Source: an uncultured Helicobacter sp.
GTDB taxonomy: Bacteria > Campylobacterota > Campylobacteria > Campylobacterales > Helicobacteraceae
Length of the DNA: 34,637 nt
Assembly: GCF_910577135.1 (NCBI RefSeq)
Contig: NZ_CAJTLL010000019.1
Span: forward strand, 1-34,637
Direction of reading: 5' to 3'
Each line of letters starts with the position of its first letter. Position 1 is the stretch's first letter. The translations under genes were made by a program, and so were the position numbers. The notes beneath the pieces are model-generated. The model was not told the origin of the DNA. It did not search any database and worked only from the letters and a program-made list of their open reading frames with translations. Positions 1 through 8,310 of this stretch are shown here, piece after piece.

Positions 1-138
1 ACCATCAATAATATTTATAGCATTACTTACACCCACTAATGCAAATGTGGTAAATAATAGACCGATTATATAGGGCAAAAAGCAGCCAATATAAAATATC
101 TTATGACTTAAAATTGTTTGAGTGATTGGCAGGCTTGT
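1..138 (-). pseudogene. N-terminally truncated WecA/MraY-family sugar-phosphate transferase fragment, runs off left edge
   Basis: Read on the minus strand, the open frame from about 138 to 1 encodes a hydrophobic stretch ending in GLLFTTFALVGVSNAINIID followed by G. This matches the membrane segment plus N-x-x-N-x-(I/L)-DG signature of polyprenyl-phosphate sugar-1-phosphate transferases (WecA, TagO, MraY). In that family about 100 or more residues, including an Asp-Asp motif, precede this signature. Here the frame is closed by a TAA at 139-141 and has no ATG. The upstream DNA instead encodes a different small protein and then mfd. The visible piece is therefore the inner part of a gene whose 5' part is missing, or a gene started from a rare codon. 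The C-terminal part lies outside the window. The family assignment rests on one motif. Confidence 0.45.
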
Positions 139-356
139 TTATCCTGCCCGAAGTAGCACTTGCGTTGCAATTCCTCATAGATTTTTAAATCAATTTCTTG
201 CTTTTGCTCTAGTTTTTGCTTCTCTTGCGCCTTTTGTTCGCGATATTCTCTCATTTGAAAATAATTTGCAATATACATAAAAAAACAAACACATAAAATC
301 ATCAAAACATCTACCTTACGTAATTTCTTAATTCGCTCACAAAAGCCACATCTCAT
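108..356 (-). CDS. Small single-pass membrane protein, unknown function (82 aa)
   Basis: Not recognised. The protein has a basic, Cys-containing N-terminus, one membrane segment at about residues 16-34 (VDVLMILCVCFFMYIANYF), then a charged Gln/Glu/Lys-rich stretch that could form a coiled coil (residues 36-63), and a C-terminal tail with two cysteines. With the basic end inside, the coiled part would be periplasmic. It looks real: a strong ribosome-binding site (AAGGAGAGG) overlaps the mfd stop codon just upstream of its ATG, so it appears to be the last gene translated from the mfd operon. Its end overlaps the WecA-like fragment in another frame. Small proteins of this build occur among divisome and secretion accessory factors, but nothing here identifies one. 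Confidence 0.65.
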   Translation of the reverse strand: MRCGFCERIKKLRKVDVLMILCVCFFMYIANYFQMREYREQKAQEKQKLEQKQEIDLKIYEELQRKCYFGQDKQACQSLKQF

Positions 357-366
357 TGCCCTCTCC

Positions 367-3366
367 TTACTTTTGTAATTTCTTGCGTAAAAATACCATT
401 ATGCTCTCCATCACATCGTCCCAATCCTTGCTAGGCGATACCACGCTTTCCTTGCTATTATCCGCATACACAAAAGTGATATTCTGCCCATAGTGCATTA
501 TTTGCTTCAAAGCACAAGCGTTAGCTAAGACTTTTATGCGTATGAGTTCCAAAAAGGCTTCACTCTCCTTATCAAGCCCACCAAACCTATCAAAAATCTC
601 AGATTCTATATCATTGACCGCGCTTATATTCTCACAAAGCGATAATCGCCGATACAGCTCCAAGCGCAATTTATCGCTTGCGATAAGCTGAGGGTTAAGA
701 TAGGCATTGATATTAAGCTTTAGATCACATTGACTTTGTGCTGCCACGCCCTTACCGCTTAAATAATGAATGCACTCCTCCAGCATACGTAAATACAATC
801 CATAGCCGATATTTTTAATATGTCCGCTCTGCGCCTCTCCTAGAAGATTCCCACCACCTCGTATCTCTAGATCATAATAGGCTAAATTTTCCCCGCTGCC
901 TAGATATGAATTTTTCTCTAATGCCATAAGCCGCTTTTTTGCTTCAGGCGTGATAGAATCCATATCTTGAAGCAAAAAGTAGCAAAACCCCTCTTTATTA
1001 CTCCGCCCTACACGTCCTCGCAGCTGATGCAGATCCGCTATGCCAAATCTATCCGCCACAGCCACAATAATCGTGTTGGCATTAGGGAGATGAATGCCAG
1101 ATTCTACAATGCTCGTGCAAAGTAAAAGATTGTATTTATTTGCTGCAAAATCACACATAATAGCCTCGCTTGTGGCATTATCCACTTGCGAATGCAATAT
1201 AGCGATTTTAAGCTGTGGAAGGAGGCTTTGTAATTCATTAGCCCTTTTTTGAATACTTGCGATGTTATTATGAATATAAAATACCTGCCCACCACGCCTA
1301 AGCTCACGCAAAATCACTTCTTTAAGCAATGAATCTTTGCTAACTTTAATAAATGTCCGCACCGGAATTCTGTCCATCGGGGGAGTCTGCAGTGAACTTA
1401 GGGACTTGATTTGTGAGAGTGCCATATTAAGCGTGCGCGGGATAGGCGTAGCACTCATACTTAAAAGATGCGTATTAGCGCTTATCTCCTTGATACGTTC
1501 TTTTTGCTTCACGCCAAACTTATGCTCCTCATCTACCACAATAAGCCCTAATTTTGCAAACTCCGCCCCAAAAAGCGCGTGAGTGCCTACCACCACTTGC
1601 ACTTCATTATTTTTAAGTGCCCAAAAAAGCTGCTTTTTCTCACTGCCTTTTAAGAATCTATCACATCGTCCCACACGCACACCAAAAGGTGATAATCGCG
1701 CCACAAGGGCGTGATAATGCTGTGAGCAAAGCAATGTAGTAGGCACTATCATTGCGGACTGATAACCGGACAAATAGGTAGCATATATGGCATTCATCGC
1801 CACTTCTGTTTTGCCAAAGCCCACATCGCCACTTAGCAGTCTATCCATTACCTTGCCCGAAGATAAATCCGCATAAATCTCCTCAATGCTACGCACTTGA
1901 TCTTTTGTAAGAGTGAATCCACAGGCATTTTGAAATGTAAGCAATGCAGGATTTTGCACCTCAATCTTTATGCCTTGTAAAAGGTTGCGCTTAGCGGCAA
2001 GCTCAATAATACCATTGGCAATTTCTAAAAGCTTTACCCTCACCTTTTGCTTGAGTTTCGCAAAACTGCCTTTCCCTAGCCTATCAAGGAGGGGTATCTG
2101 CCCAGAATCTGCCACATATCTATCAATCATATTAAGATTCTCAACCGGTAATAAAAGTCTATCCTCACCCTGATAAGCAATTTCAATAAAATCCCTCACC
2201 ACCCCAGCAATTTGGGCAGATTTTAACCCCATAAATAGCCCTATGCCATATTCACTATGCACGACATATTCACCCTGTGCGATTTCATTGAGCTTTAAGG
2301 TAGGCTTTTTATGCTTGAGCTTTGGTGCAAAGGTATTGAGCGAAAGGAGCAATTCATCAGGTGTGATAAGATTCACAACCGCGCTAGAATGCTTTATTTT
2401 AACACCCTCTAAATCACTTTTATCATAGGCTTTAAGCTTAATATCATTATGCGTTATGAGCGTAATAGCGCGATTAGAATGTGTCCTTATCATTGAGACA
2501 AGATTATTTGGCACGAAGCTTATATCGCTGTATCCCTCGCATATTTCACACACACACAAAGATTCTATATCTTTTAAAGGCAGGGCTTTCTCCATAGGAT
2601 TAAGGCTATAGATCTCACTTGCCTCACTCAAAGCCTCTTGTGTAAGCAACGTGCAATATTGTAACGGCAGAAAATGTGCTCCCTCTCCTAGAAACCAGAA
2701 TCCAAACGAGGCTATATCTTTACTGAATCCTTCAAAATTGCTCTTTTGTACTTGAGATTGGATACTTTCACTCTCTTGTGGATTGAGTGAAAAAAGCGCA
2801 GGAGGGATACATAGCTCTTGCAATTCATTGGGATTACTCATCTGTGTATGTATGTCAAAAGTGCGTATGCTCTCTACCTCATCATCAAAAAACGCAATGC
2901 GATTAGGATTGCCACTATAGGGGATAAAAATATCAATAATATCTCCTCTAAAGCTCACTTCCCCCTCTAGCTCCACCACCTCCACACATTCATATCCATA
3001 CTCAATAATCTGCTCTTTAAGCGCGGAAAAATCATAATGAGAGGAGCGTGTGAGCGTAAAAGATTGTAATATATCTTGCTTAGGAAGCGCATATAGCACA
3101 CTTGCGATAGGGGAGATAAGAATCTTAGGGAATTTTGCCTCATAAAATTTCCGTAATACATTGAGCGTGTGTAAAAACTCCTCGCGAAAGGAGCTTAAAT
3201 CATCGCCAAAATGTATGGGTAGCTCGGGCAAGACAAAGGGCGTGGGAGAGCCAAATAAGCTAAAGACTTCACAAGCATCTTGGGCTTGTTTAGAATCATT
3301 AGTAAGGAGTAGCTCGTAAGTGAAATGCCCTTGTTTGAGAAGTCTGTACAGATGGGATTGTATCAA
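367..3366 (-). CDS. mfd: Transcription-repair coupling factor Mfd
   Basis: Mfd is a DNA translocase that removes RNA polymerase stalled at lesions and recruits UvrA. At 999 aa it is shorter than the E. coli protein (about 1150), as usual in epsilonproteobacteria. Visible parts are an N-terminal UvrB-like region, an RNA-polymerase-interacting/CarD-like segment (GEYVVHSEYGIGLFMGL, then LLLPVENL), and a RecG-like helicase core. The core shows Walker A GDVGFGKT near residue 512, DEEH near 610, SATPIPRTL, VESGIHLPNANTIIV and QLRGRVGRS near 779. The C-terminal TRCF domain follows. The start is a TTG, supported by GGGAGAG a few bases upstream and by the operon: ccmA ends only 14 bases before it. The order ccmA-mfd is the one I know from H. 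pylori. Confidence 0.97.
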   Translation of the reverse strand: MIQSHLYRLLKQGHFTYELLLTNDSKQAQDACEVFSLFGSPTPFVLPELPIHFGDDLSSFREEFLHTLNVLRKFYEAKFPKILISPIASVLYALPKQDILQSFTLTRSSHYDFSALKEQIIEYGYECVEVVELEGEVSFRGDIIDIFIPYSGNPNRIAFFDDEVESIRTFDIHTQMSNPNELQELCIPPALFSLNPQESESIQSQVQKSNFEGFSKDIASFGFWFLGEGAHFLPLQYCTLLTQEALSEASEIYSLNPMEKALPLKDIESLCVCEICEGYSDISFVPNNLVSMIRTHSNRAITLITHNDIKLKAYDKSDLEGVKIKHSSAVVNLITPDELLLSLNTFAPKLKHKKPTLKLNEIAQGEYVVHSEYGIGLFMGLKSAQIAGVVRDFIEIAYQGEDRLLLPVENLNMIDRYVADSGQIPLLDRLGKGSFAKLKQKVRVKLLEIANGIIELAAKRNLLQGIKIEVQNPALLTFQNACGFTLTKDQVRSIEEIYADLSSGKVMDRLLSGDVGFGKTEVAMNAIYATYLSGYQSAMIVPTTLLCSQHYHALVARLSPFGVRVGRCDRFLKGSEKKQLFWALKNNEVQVVVGTHALFGAEFAKLGLIVVDEEHKFGVKQKERIKEISANTHLLSMSATPIPRTLNMALSQIKSLSSLQTPPMDRIPVRTFIKVSKDSLLKEVILRELRRGGQVFYIHNNIASIQKRANELQSLLPQLKIAILHSQVDNATSEAIMCDFAANKYNLLLCTSIVESGIHLPNANTIIVAVADRFGIADLHQLRGRVGRSNKEGFCYFLLQDMDSITPEAKKRLMALEKNSYLGSGENLAYYDLEIRGGGNLLGEAQSGHIKNIGYGLYLRMLEECIHYLSGKGVAAQSQCDLKLNINAYLNPQLIASDKLRLELYRRLSLCENISAVNDIESEIFDRFGGLDKESEAFLELIRIKVLANACALKQIMHYGQNITFVYADNSKESVVSPSKDWDDVMESIMVFLRKKLQK

Positions 3367-3380
3367 ACTTCTCTCCCGTA

Positions 3381-3797
3381 TTATTTATCTTTTTTAGGTA
3401 ATTCAAGTGAGGCAATATCAGCTTTACTTGCCTTTAGGTCTTTGGTTTTGCTTTCCCCCATAAATATACCTTTGCGCTCAATGACAAATTCAGCCGTTGC
3501 GACTACGCCCTCTACTCGTCCCTGAGGCTTAATCTCAAGCACATTTGAGGTTACCTGCCCTATAAAGCGTCCGCTTACAATCAAACAAGCTGCTTGCACA
3601 TCGCCACGCACCAAGCCACTTTTACCCACTATTACCGTGTCTTTGGAATAAATATTTCCCTCAAATTCTCCATCGATATGCAATCGACAATCTGTATTAA
3701 TCTCTCCTTTAATTTTTGTGCCTTGTGCGATGATAGTTGCTCCTCCAGATGAGGCTAATCCATCAAGTTGTTTATTGTCGCTAACAAAGATTGCCAT
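3381..3797 (-). CDS. ccmA: Bactofilin cell-shape protein CcmA
   Basis: Bactofilins polymerise without nucleotide into filaments on the inner face of the membrane. In H. pylori, CcmA is needed for helical shape and works with the Csd proteins. The 138-aa product has the short, right-handed beta-helix core of the family from about residue 18 to 110, with repeating turns such as GTKIKGEINTDCRLHIDGEF, GKSGLVRGDVQA and GRVEGVVATAEFVIE. A Lys-rich tail follows. The ATG has a strong AAAGGAG six bases upstream, inside csd1: the 5' end overlaps csd1 by 43 bases. This tight overlap suggests co-expression with csd1. Mfd follows in the same direction. Confidence 0.93.
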   Translation of the reverse strand: MAIFVSDNKQLDGLASSGGATIIAQGTKIKGEINTDCRLHIDGEFEGNIYSKDTVIVGKSGLVRGDVQAACLIVSGRFIGQVTSNVLEIKPQGRVEGVVATAEFVIERKGIFMGESKTKDLKASKADIASLELPKKDK

Positions 3798-4654
3798 ACT
3801 ACACTCCTTTCTTTTTCAAAAATTGAATCAAAATTGCTCATCTTCCATTCCATAAAGTTTTTAGGATCAATGACTTTCCCTAAAAATCGTATTTCATAAT
3901 GAAGATGAGGACCAGTGCTTTGTCCTGTATTGCCACTATAAGCGATGAGCTGCCCACGTTTGACAAACATTCCTTTTTGCACCACTATTTTATTCAAATG
4001 GGCATAATATGTCATAAACCCGAGTGAATGATCTATTTTAACAAGATAACCATAACCACCTGTTGAAAAATTTGCTGAAGTTACAACACCATCAGCCGTA
4101 GCATATACAGGTGTGCCAATAGGTGTCGCAAAATCTACACCTGTATGCAAATGACGTGTGAAAAATAAGGGGTGCGTCCTATACCCATAAGGTGCGGAAA
4201 TGCGATTATATCCTGCCATAGGATAGCCATTAGGGACAAATTTCATCACAAAAGCCTTTTGTGTGCCTGTGAGTGAAGCCGCATCAATACGATGTTCTAA
4301 ATTGCTCTCTCCTTCTTCTAATGGCTGCATAGATACGCCAATGATACTTTCTAAATCCTCTACACGATTATCTACTTGTGTCATTTCCTCGATTCTCTGC
4401 TCGATTTGAATATTAAGCGCTTCGTTTTTGGCAAGCATTCTTTCATAACGTTTAATAATTGTCTCATTCAATACAGACATTTTATTAATCTCTGCGCTAA
4501 AAGTTTTAATGGAAACCACTCCAAAAACCATTAGTGTTAAAATAAATACAACCACATAAAGACTAATTTGCTTAAAAATAGCGCTTACATTAAAATAACG
4601 CGATCCATTTTGATTGGTAATCATAAGCACTAAGCGGGATTTATTCAAACTCAT
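3755..4654 (-). CDS. csd1: LytM (M23) peptidoglycan endopeptidase Csd1, intact active site
   Basis: Csd1 is a periplasmic, membrane-anchored metallopeptidase. In H. pylori it helps relax peptidoglycan crosslinks to give helical shape. The 299-aa product has an N-terminal cytoplasmic tail, one membrane helix at about 30-50, a coiled coil at about 52-105 and a C-terminal M23 domain. All catalytic residues are visible: HTGVD supplies zinc ligands His170 and Asp174, His219 lies in YYAHL, and GPHLHYEI supplies His250 and His252. The gene begins 10 bases after csd2 and overlaps ccmA at its end. It differs from its partner Csd2, which has lost these residues. Confidence 0.93.
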   Translation of the reverse strand: MSLNKSRLVLMITNQNGSRYFNVSAIFKQISLYVVVFILTLMVFGVVSIKTFSAEINKMSVLNETIIKRYERMLAKNEALNIQIEQRIEEMTQVDNRVEDLESIIGVSMQPLEEGESNLEHRIDAASLTGTQKAFVMKFVPNGYPMAGYNRISAPYGYRTHPLFFTRHLHTGVDFATPIGTPVYATADGVVTSANFSTGGYGYLVKIDHSLGFMTYYAHLNKIVVQKGMFVKRGQLIAYSGNTGQSTGPHLHYEIRFLGKVIDPKNFMEWKMSNFDSIFEKERSVVWQSLLATINNLMD

Positions 4655-4663
4655 TATGATTGG

Positions 4664-5539
4664 TTAATAAGCTCTTAAGTGGTCTTCGCCTTGGTAGCTC
4701 ACACGATAATTTTTTAGCTGAATAATATCATCAAGCGCCCACACTAAACTCTTCCAATCAATGGCATTATTTACATCAATCACTTGGGTAAAATTCTCAT
4801 TATTCCAATCAGTGTAATTTGCCACGGGAAGAGCAGAATCAATAAAATGTAAATCATAATACAAACTTGCATTTGCACCACTATATCCTATCACCTGTCC
4901 TTTAGTTACAAAATCGCCCTTTTGTACCACTACCTTGCCTAAATGCCCATAGCTTGAGGTAAAGCCATAAGAATGCTGAATTTGCACAAGATGATTTTCT
5001 CCTCCTGCTACCCGCACAGAATCAATAATGCCATTTGCCGTAGCATATACAGGTGTGCCTTGAACAAGTGTATAGATAGAAGCACTCTTGCTAGGAAAAT
5101 TTTTAGAGGCAAAATCATCTACAGGATTGCCATTTGGAATAATCTTCAAAATCATATCTTTTTGTAGAGGAGTAAGAGAATCTAAATCAATATCTTGGTG
5201 ATGATAGGTTTCGTGATTACGTTGATGCACATTTACAATATTTTCAAGTTCATTGATTTTACTGCTGATCTTAAGGAATTCATTGGTTTTGTAATCAATA
5301 TTCCGCTCTAGCTCAATATTTTTTTCATAAATGCTTTGAAAGTTCTCACGCACTTGTGTATTGTTTGCCAAAATGACTTCAAGTTCACTCATTAAAAAGT
5401 GTGCCGCAATGAAATATAAAACAACAATTGCTAAAGTGCCAACCCCAGCAATAAGCGCTATTTTCTGCACTAGATGATGAACGCTAAACTGCCTTGAACC
5501 ATTATCATCAATAATAGATATCATCAATTTATCTTGCAT
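4664..5539 (-). CDS. csd2: LytM-family protein Csd2 with degenerate active site
   Basis: This is a paralogue of Csd1 with the same build: N-terminal tail, membrane helix at about 27-49, coiled coil at about 52-105 and a LytM-like domain. The metal site is lost. Where Csd1 has His170 and Asp174, this protein has Lys151 and Ile155 (KSASI), and the HLH motif is replaced by SLY (Ser225, Tyr227). Only His199 in SSYGHL remains. The fold core (QGTPVYATANG, VVVQKGDFVTKGQVIGYSG) is kept. From published H. pylori work, Csd2 is an inactive partner that forms a heterodimer with Csd1; the same role is inferred here. The ATG shares one base with the folC stop (TAATG), indicating translational coupling. Confidence 0.92.
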   Translation of the reverse strand: MQDKLMISIIDDNGSRQFSVHHLVQKIALIAGVGTLAIVVLYFIAAHFLMSELEVILANNTQVRENFQSIYEKNIELERNIDYKTNEFLKISSKINELENIVNVHQRNHETYHHQDIDLDSLTPLQKDMILKIIPNGNPVDDFASKNFPSKSASIYTLVQGTPVYATANGIIDSVRVAGGENHLVQIQHSYGFTSSYGHLGKVVVQKGDFVTKGQVIGYSGANASLYYDLHFIDSALPVANYTDWNNENFTQVIDVNNAIDWKSLVWALDDIIQLKNYRVSYQGEDHLRAY

Positions 5540-6732
5540 TATGTCCCTTTGTATAGTTGTAAAAATGTCTCTACGACACTAAAGGAGCCAAAAACGAGAT
5601 AATCCTCATTTTCTTTCATCTGCCCCACATCAAAGTCCTCATATTGAATCGCTAGTGCTTCCAAAGTCTTAATTAAGCTCTCTTTAGGGCATATCCTAGA
5701 ATATTCCACCGATAATATTAAAACTTCCTTAATAATTGGCAAAAGCGTGCGCAAAATGGCTTCAATATCTTTTTGAAGATAGCTATTATACACAAGATTC
5801 ACTCTTTTTTCCCTAAAATATTCGCGTATGACCCTTGCTCCATCGATATTATGCCCTACATCAAGCGTAATATGGGGCGTTAGAGCTTCACATCGCCCAC
5901 GAAGGCTTAAGGGCTTCAATGTGCTGAAATCAAATTTCATTCCAAAAAATGCAAGAGTGCGTATGGCTGTGTGCAGATTATCACATAAAAATGCGGGGAG
6001 AGAATAGGTTTTAATATATTTTTCAAATCCCTTTAAATCATCGTCTAAATGCCTTTTATAATCCATTTGCCACACATCACATTGCAATGCTTTTTGTTGA
6101 GCCATTTGCAAGGCAAGCTGCTCTACTATTTCATATTGTTGCTTTGCTACTATTACCCGCCCACTCATTGCCCTAAGCTTTGTTAATGCAATTTCTTCTA
6201 TGCTATTACCCAACATTTCTTGGTGGTCTAGCCCAATAAGTGTATAAACACTCGTATTTGCACCTATCACAGAGGTAGAATCATACTCTCCGCCCACTCC
6301 TGCCTCTAGCACAAGATATTCATAATCCTTTGCCAAAAACAATGCCAAAAATGTAGCATATTCAAAATAGCTTGCCTCACGCACAGATTCTATGCTCCAA
6401 AGGTGCTGATGTGCTGCTTCAAGGGCTGAGAAGCTTATATCGTTTTGAGAATCTGGTGTAGCAAGATAAAAACGCTCATTAAAGCCGAAAATGTGCGGGG
6501 AGCTAAAATGCAGCGCCCTCTTGCCATTTTGTGCTAAGCCCATAGCAATAAATCGCCCCGTGCTGCCCTTGCCATTTGTCCCCATAATATGTATGATCTT
6601 ACAGCTTTTGCCCAAATATTCATCCAATCCGCATAATGGCGCGATTTGCTTATAGATTCTATGCACTCGCGTAGTGTCAAAGGGTGCATATTCCCCACCT
6701 TTGCTTATAAGCACTTCATCAAGTGTTGGCAT
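5539..6732 (-). CDS. folC: Folylpolyglutamate/dihydrofolate synthase FolC
   Basis: FolC adds glutamate to dihydropteroate and/or folates in an ATP-dependent, Mur-ligase-like reaction in the cytosol. The 397-aa product shows the ATP loop IMGTNGKGSTGRF at residues 50-62, the acidic metal-binding segment VLEAGVGGEYDSTSVIG around residue 140, and the ligase motif DVGHNIDGARV in the C-terminal half. The start is an ATG with AGGGGT upstream. It lies between the upstream 354-aa gene (8-base gap) and csd2 (one-base overlap), so it is inside the same operon. Whether it has both synthase activities cannot be told from the motifs alone. Confidence 0.92.
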   Translation of the reverse strand: MPTLDEVLISKGGEYAPFDTTRVHRIYKQIAPLCGLDEYLGKSCKIIHIMGTNGKGSTGRFIAMGLAQNGKRALHFSSPHIFGFNERFYLATPDSQNDISFSALEAAHQHLWSIESVREASYFEYATFLALFLAKDYEYLVLEAGVGGEYDSTSVIGANTSVYTLIGLDHQEMLGNSIEEIALTKLRAMSGRVIVAKQQYEIVEQLALQMAQQKALQCDVWQMDYKRHLDDDLKGFEKYIKTYSLPAFLCDNLHTAIRTLAFFGMKFDFSTLKPLSLRGRCEALTPHITLDVGHNIDGARVIREYFREKRVNLVYNSYLQKDIEAILRTLLPIIKEVLILSVEYSRICPKESLIKTLEALAIQYEDFDVGQMKENEDYLVFGSFSVVETFLQLYKGT

Positions 6733-6740
6733 TTTTACCC

Positions 6741-7805
6741 CTATGACTTTGCTACAAAAGAGGGTGATAGCGTATCATCAAGCAAAGAGAGAAGTTTTTG
6801 GTTTAACTCCTCTAAAGTGTCAAATTCACTTCCGTTAAACATATTTAATTCTAACTCAAGAGCAAACAACACTCCTTGATATGAAAATTTCTGCTTCTCT
6901 AGCTGTTGTATGATAGGCTCAATTTCTTTAAGCACATTTTGGGTGTCCATATCCTTACATATCAGCACAAAACCACTATTGTAATATCCGGCTAATGAAG
7001 CATTTTGAATGGCAAGAAGGCATTTTTTCTTTAGAATCTCCATAGCTTTACTTAATGCTTGCTTGGTATCAATGTTTACTCCTTGGCTCAAAAAGGATAC
7101 ATTATTGACCTTTAACAGAGCTAAGCAGCTATTATGTATTTGCTCTTCTGTTACAATAGGGGTATTTTGAGCTATTTTTTTAATCCCTAGTATCTTTTCT
7201 ATCCTTTCAAGGATACGTAGTTCAATCAATGCTTGAGGATGCATCATTAGCATAGAGGAAAGCTCCAATGCTTCCTTGCTTATAGTCCCTTGTGAATTGG
7301 GCTTGCGGAGTGTGAATACAACTATTCCTATTATCTTTTTAAGCACATCAATATGCACCTTAGATTCTCGAAATTGTGTCCAACCCTCTATAAGTCTTTT
7401 TGTGCTGTTAATGTAATTAAGCCCATTTGAGCGGAAGAGAAAATCAAAGCGATTTTTTGCTCCAATGGAGAATACATCAGCAATAATTCCAAGTAGCTTG
7501 CGGATAAGTGTTTTGAGCTGATGTGTATGCTCTATAGAATATGTTTCTTTGGTTTCTTTTAGTATCGATGCGAGCATATCGATAAATTCATTAGGATTAC
7601 GTGCGGCTTTAAGTTGCTCTTGTGCATTTTTATCAAAGTCAAATTTGTTGAGCCAATACTTCTGCCAATTGAGCTCCTCTATCTGCTCTCCACCCTCACG
7701 CTTAGCAATCTCATAAAAAGTCTCGAAATAAGCTAAAGGTGTGGGAGGTTTCTTAGATGATTCTAACTTTTGTAAAGCTTTGCGGGAAATATCATCGATT
7801 TTCAT
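6741..7805 (-). CDS. Conserved cytoplasmic protein with a possible degenerate GGDEF C-terminus
   Basis: No named family is recognised with certainty. The N-terminus (PPTPLAYFETFYEIAKREG, about residues 20-38) resembles the start of many bacterial diguanylate cyclases (pattern PPTPxNYxxxYxE). The middle is a mostly helical region. The C-terminal segment from about residue 270 (GYYNSGFVLICKDMD, then IQQLEKQKFSYQGVLFALEL) follows the second half of a GGDEF domain, but the GGDEF signature would be replaced by YNSGF, so cyclase activity is unlikely. No membrane segment is visible. The first in-frame ATG at 7820 is less likely the start: GGGGAG lies just before the ATG pair at 7808/7805. The gene overlaps lptE. 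The GGDEF relation is inference and needs a structure or profile search. Confidence 0.8.
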   Translation of the reverse strand: MKIDDISRKALQKLESSKKPPTPLAYFETFYEIAKREGGEQIEELNWQKYWLNKFDFDKNAQEQLKAARNPNEFIDMLASILKETKETYSIEHTHQLKTLIRKLLGIIADVFSIGAKNRFDFLFRSNGLNYINSTKRLIEGWTQFRESKVHIDVLKKIIGIVVFTLRKPNSQGTISKEALELSSMLMMHPQALIELRILERIEKILGIKKIAQNTPIVTEEQIHNSCLALLKVNNVSFLSQGVNIDTKQALSKAMEILKKKCLLAIQNASLAGYYNSGFVLICKDMDTQNVLKEIEPIIQQLEKQKFSYQGVLFALELELNMFNGSEFDTLEELNQKLLSLLDDTLSPSFVAKS

Positions 7806-8310
7806 CATAAAACTCCCCATAATATGCTACTTGGGAGATAAATTTATCTAAGGCTACATTAGCCGCATTTGCAATAGAATCTAAACGATATTGATCAAGC
7901 ACAATCGTTGAGGTAAAATCTGCACTATAATCATAATATCCGCTATTTGTTACATCAAAATTTGCTCCATCAGTATTTTCAAAATGAATGCCAAGCACAA
8001 TATTAGTGCGATAATAACTCACAAATCCTTGCTGATTATAGGCAATAGGTGTTTGAGTAAGGTTTTGCACATCAATTTTTAAGAAACTCTTTGCTTCCTG
8101 TCTAGTCTTAAGTTTGCTTCCAAACCGCTTAATTACTGCATTATTTACCGCATCTTTAATCCCCGGACTAGATTCTGGCACAGAGGAATTGACTATAATA
8201 TCCACATACACGCCATCTTTAAAAATATTTTGTGCATAATGTGCCACAGGCTGATAGCCACAGCCCACAAAAAACCATAAAGCCACCACCAATACGACAA
8301 ATCTCATCAT
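7792..8310 (-). CDS. lptE: LPS-assembly lipoprotein LptE
   Basis: LptE is an outer-membrane lipoprotein that plugs and stabilises the LptD barrel during LPS insertion. The 172-aa product has a short lipoprotein signal: two Met, a hydrophobic stretch, then the lipobox FVGCGYQPV with Cys17 as the lipidated residue. CGYxP after the lipobox is characteristic of LptE. The rest is an alpha/beta domain with a region resembling the family core ([20 protein letters not shown]). The ATG overlaps the leuS stop (ATGA), as LptE follows leuS in many Gram-negatives. An ATG-ATG start makes the exact first residue uncertain by one. The identification rests on lipobox, size and position. Confidence 0.82.
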   Translation of the reverse strand: MMRFVVLVVALWFFVGCGYQPVAHYAQNIFKDGVYVDIIVNSSVPESSPGIKDAVNNAVIKRFGSKLKTRQEAKSFLKIDVQNLTQTPIAYNQQGFVSYYRTNIVLGIHFENTDGANFDVTNSGYYDYSADFTSTIVLDQYRLDSIANAANVALDKFISQVAYYGEFYDENR

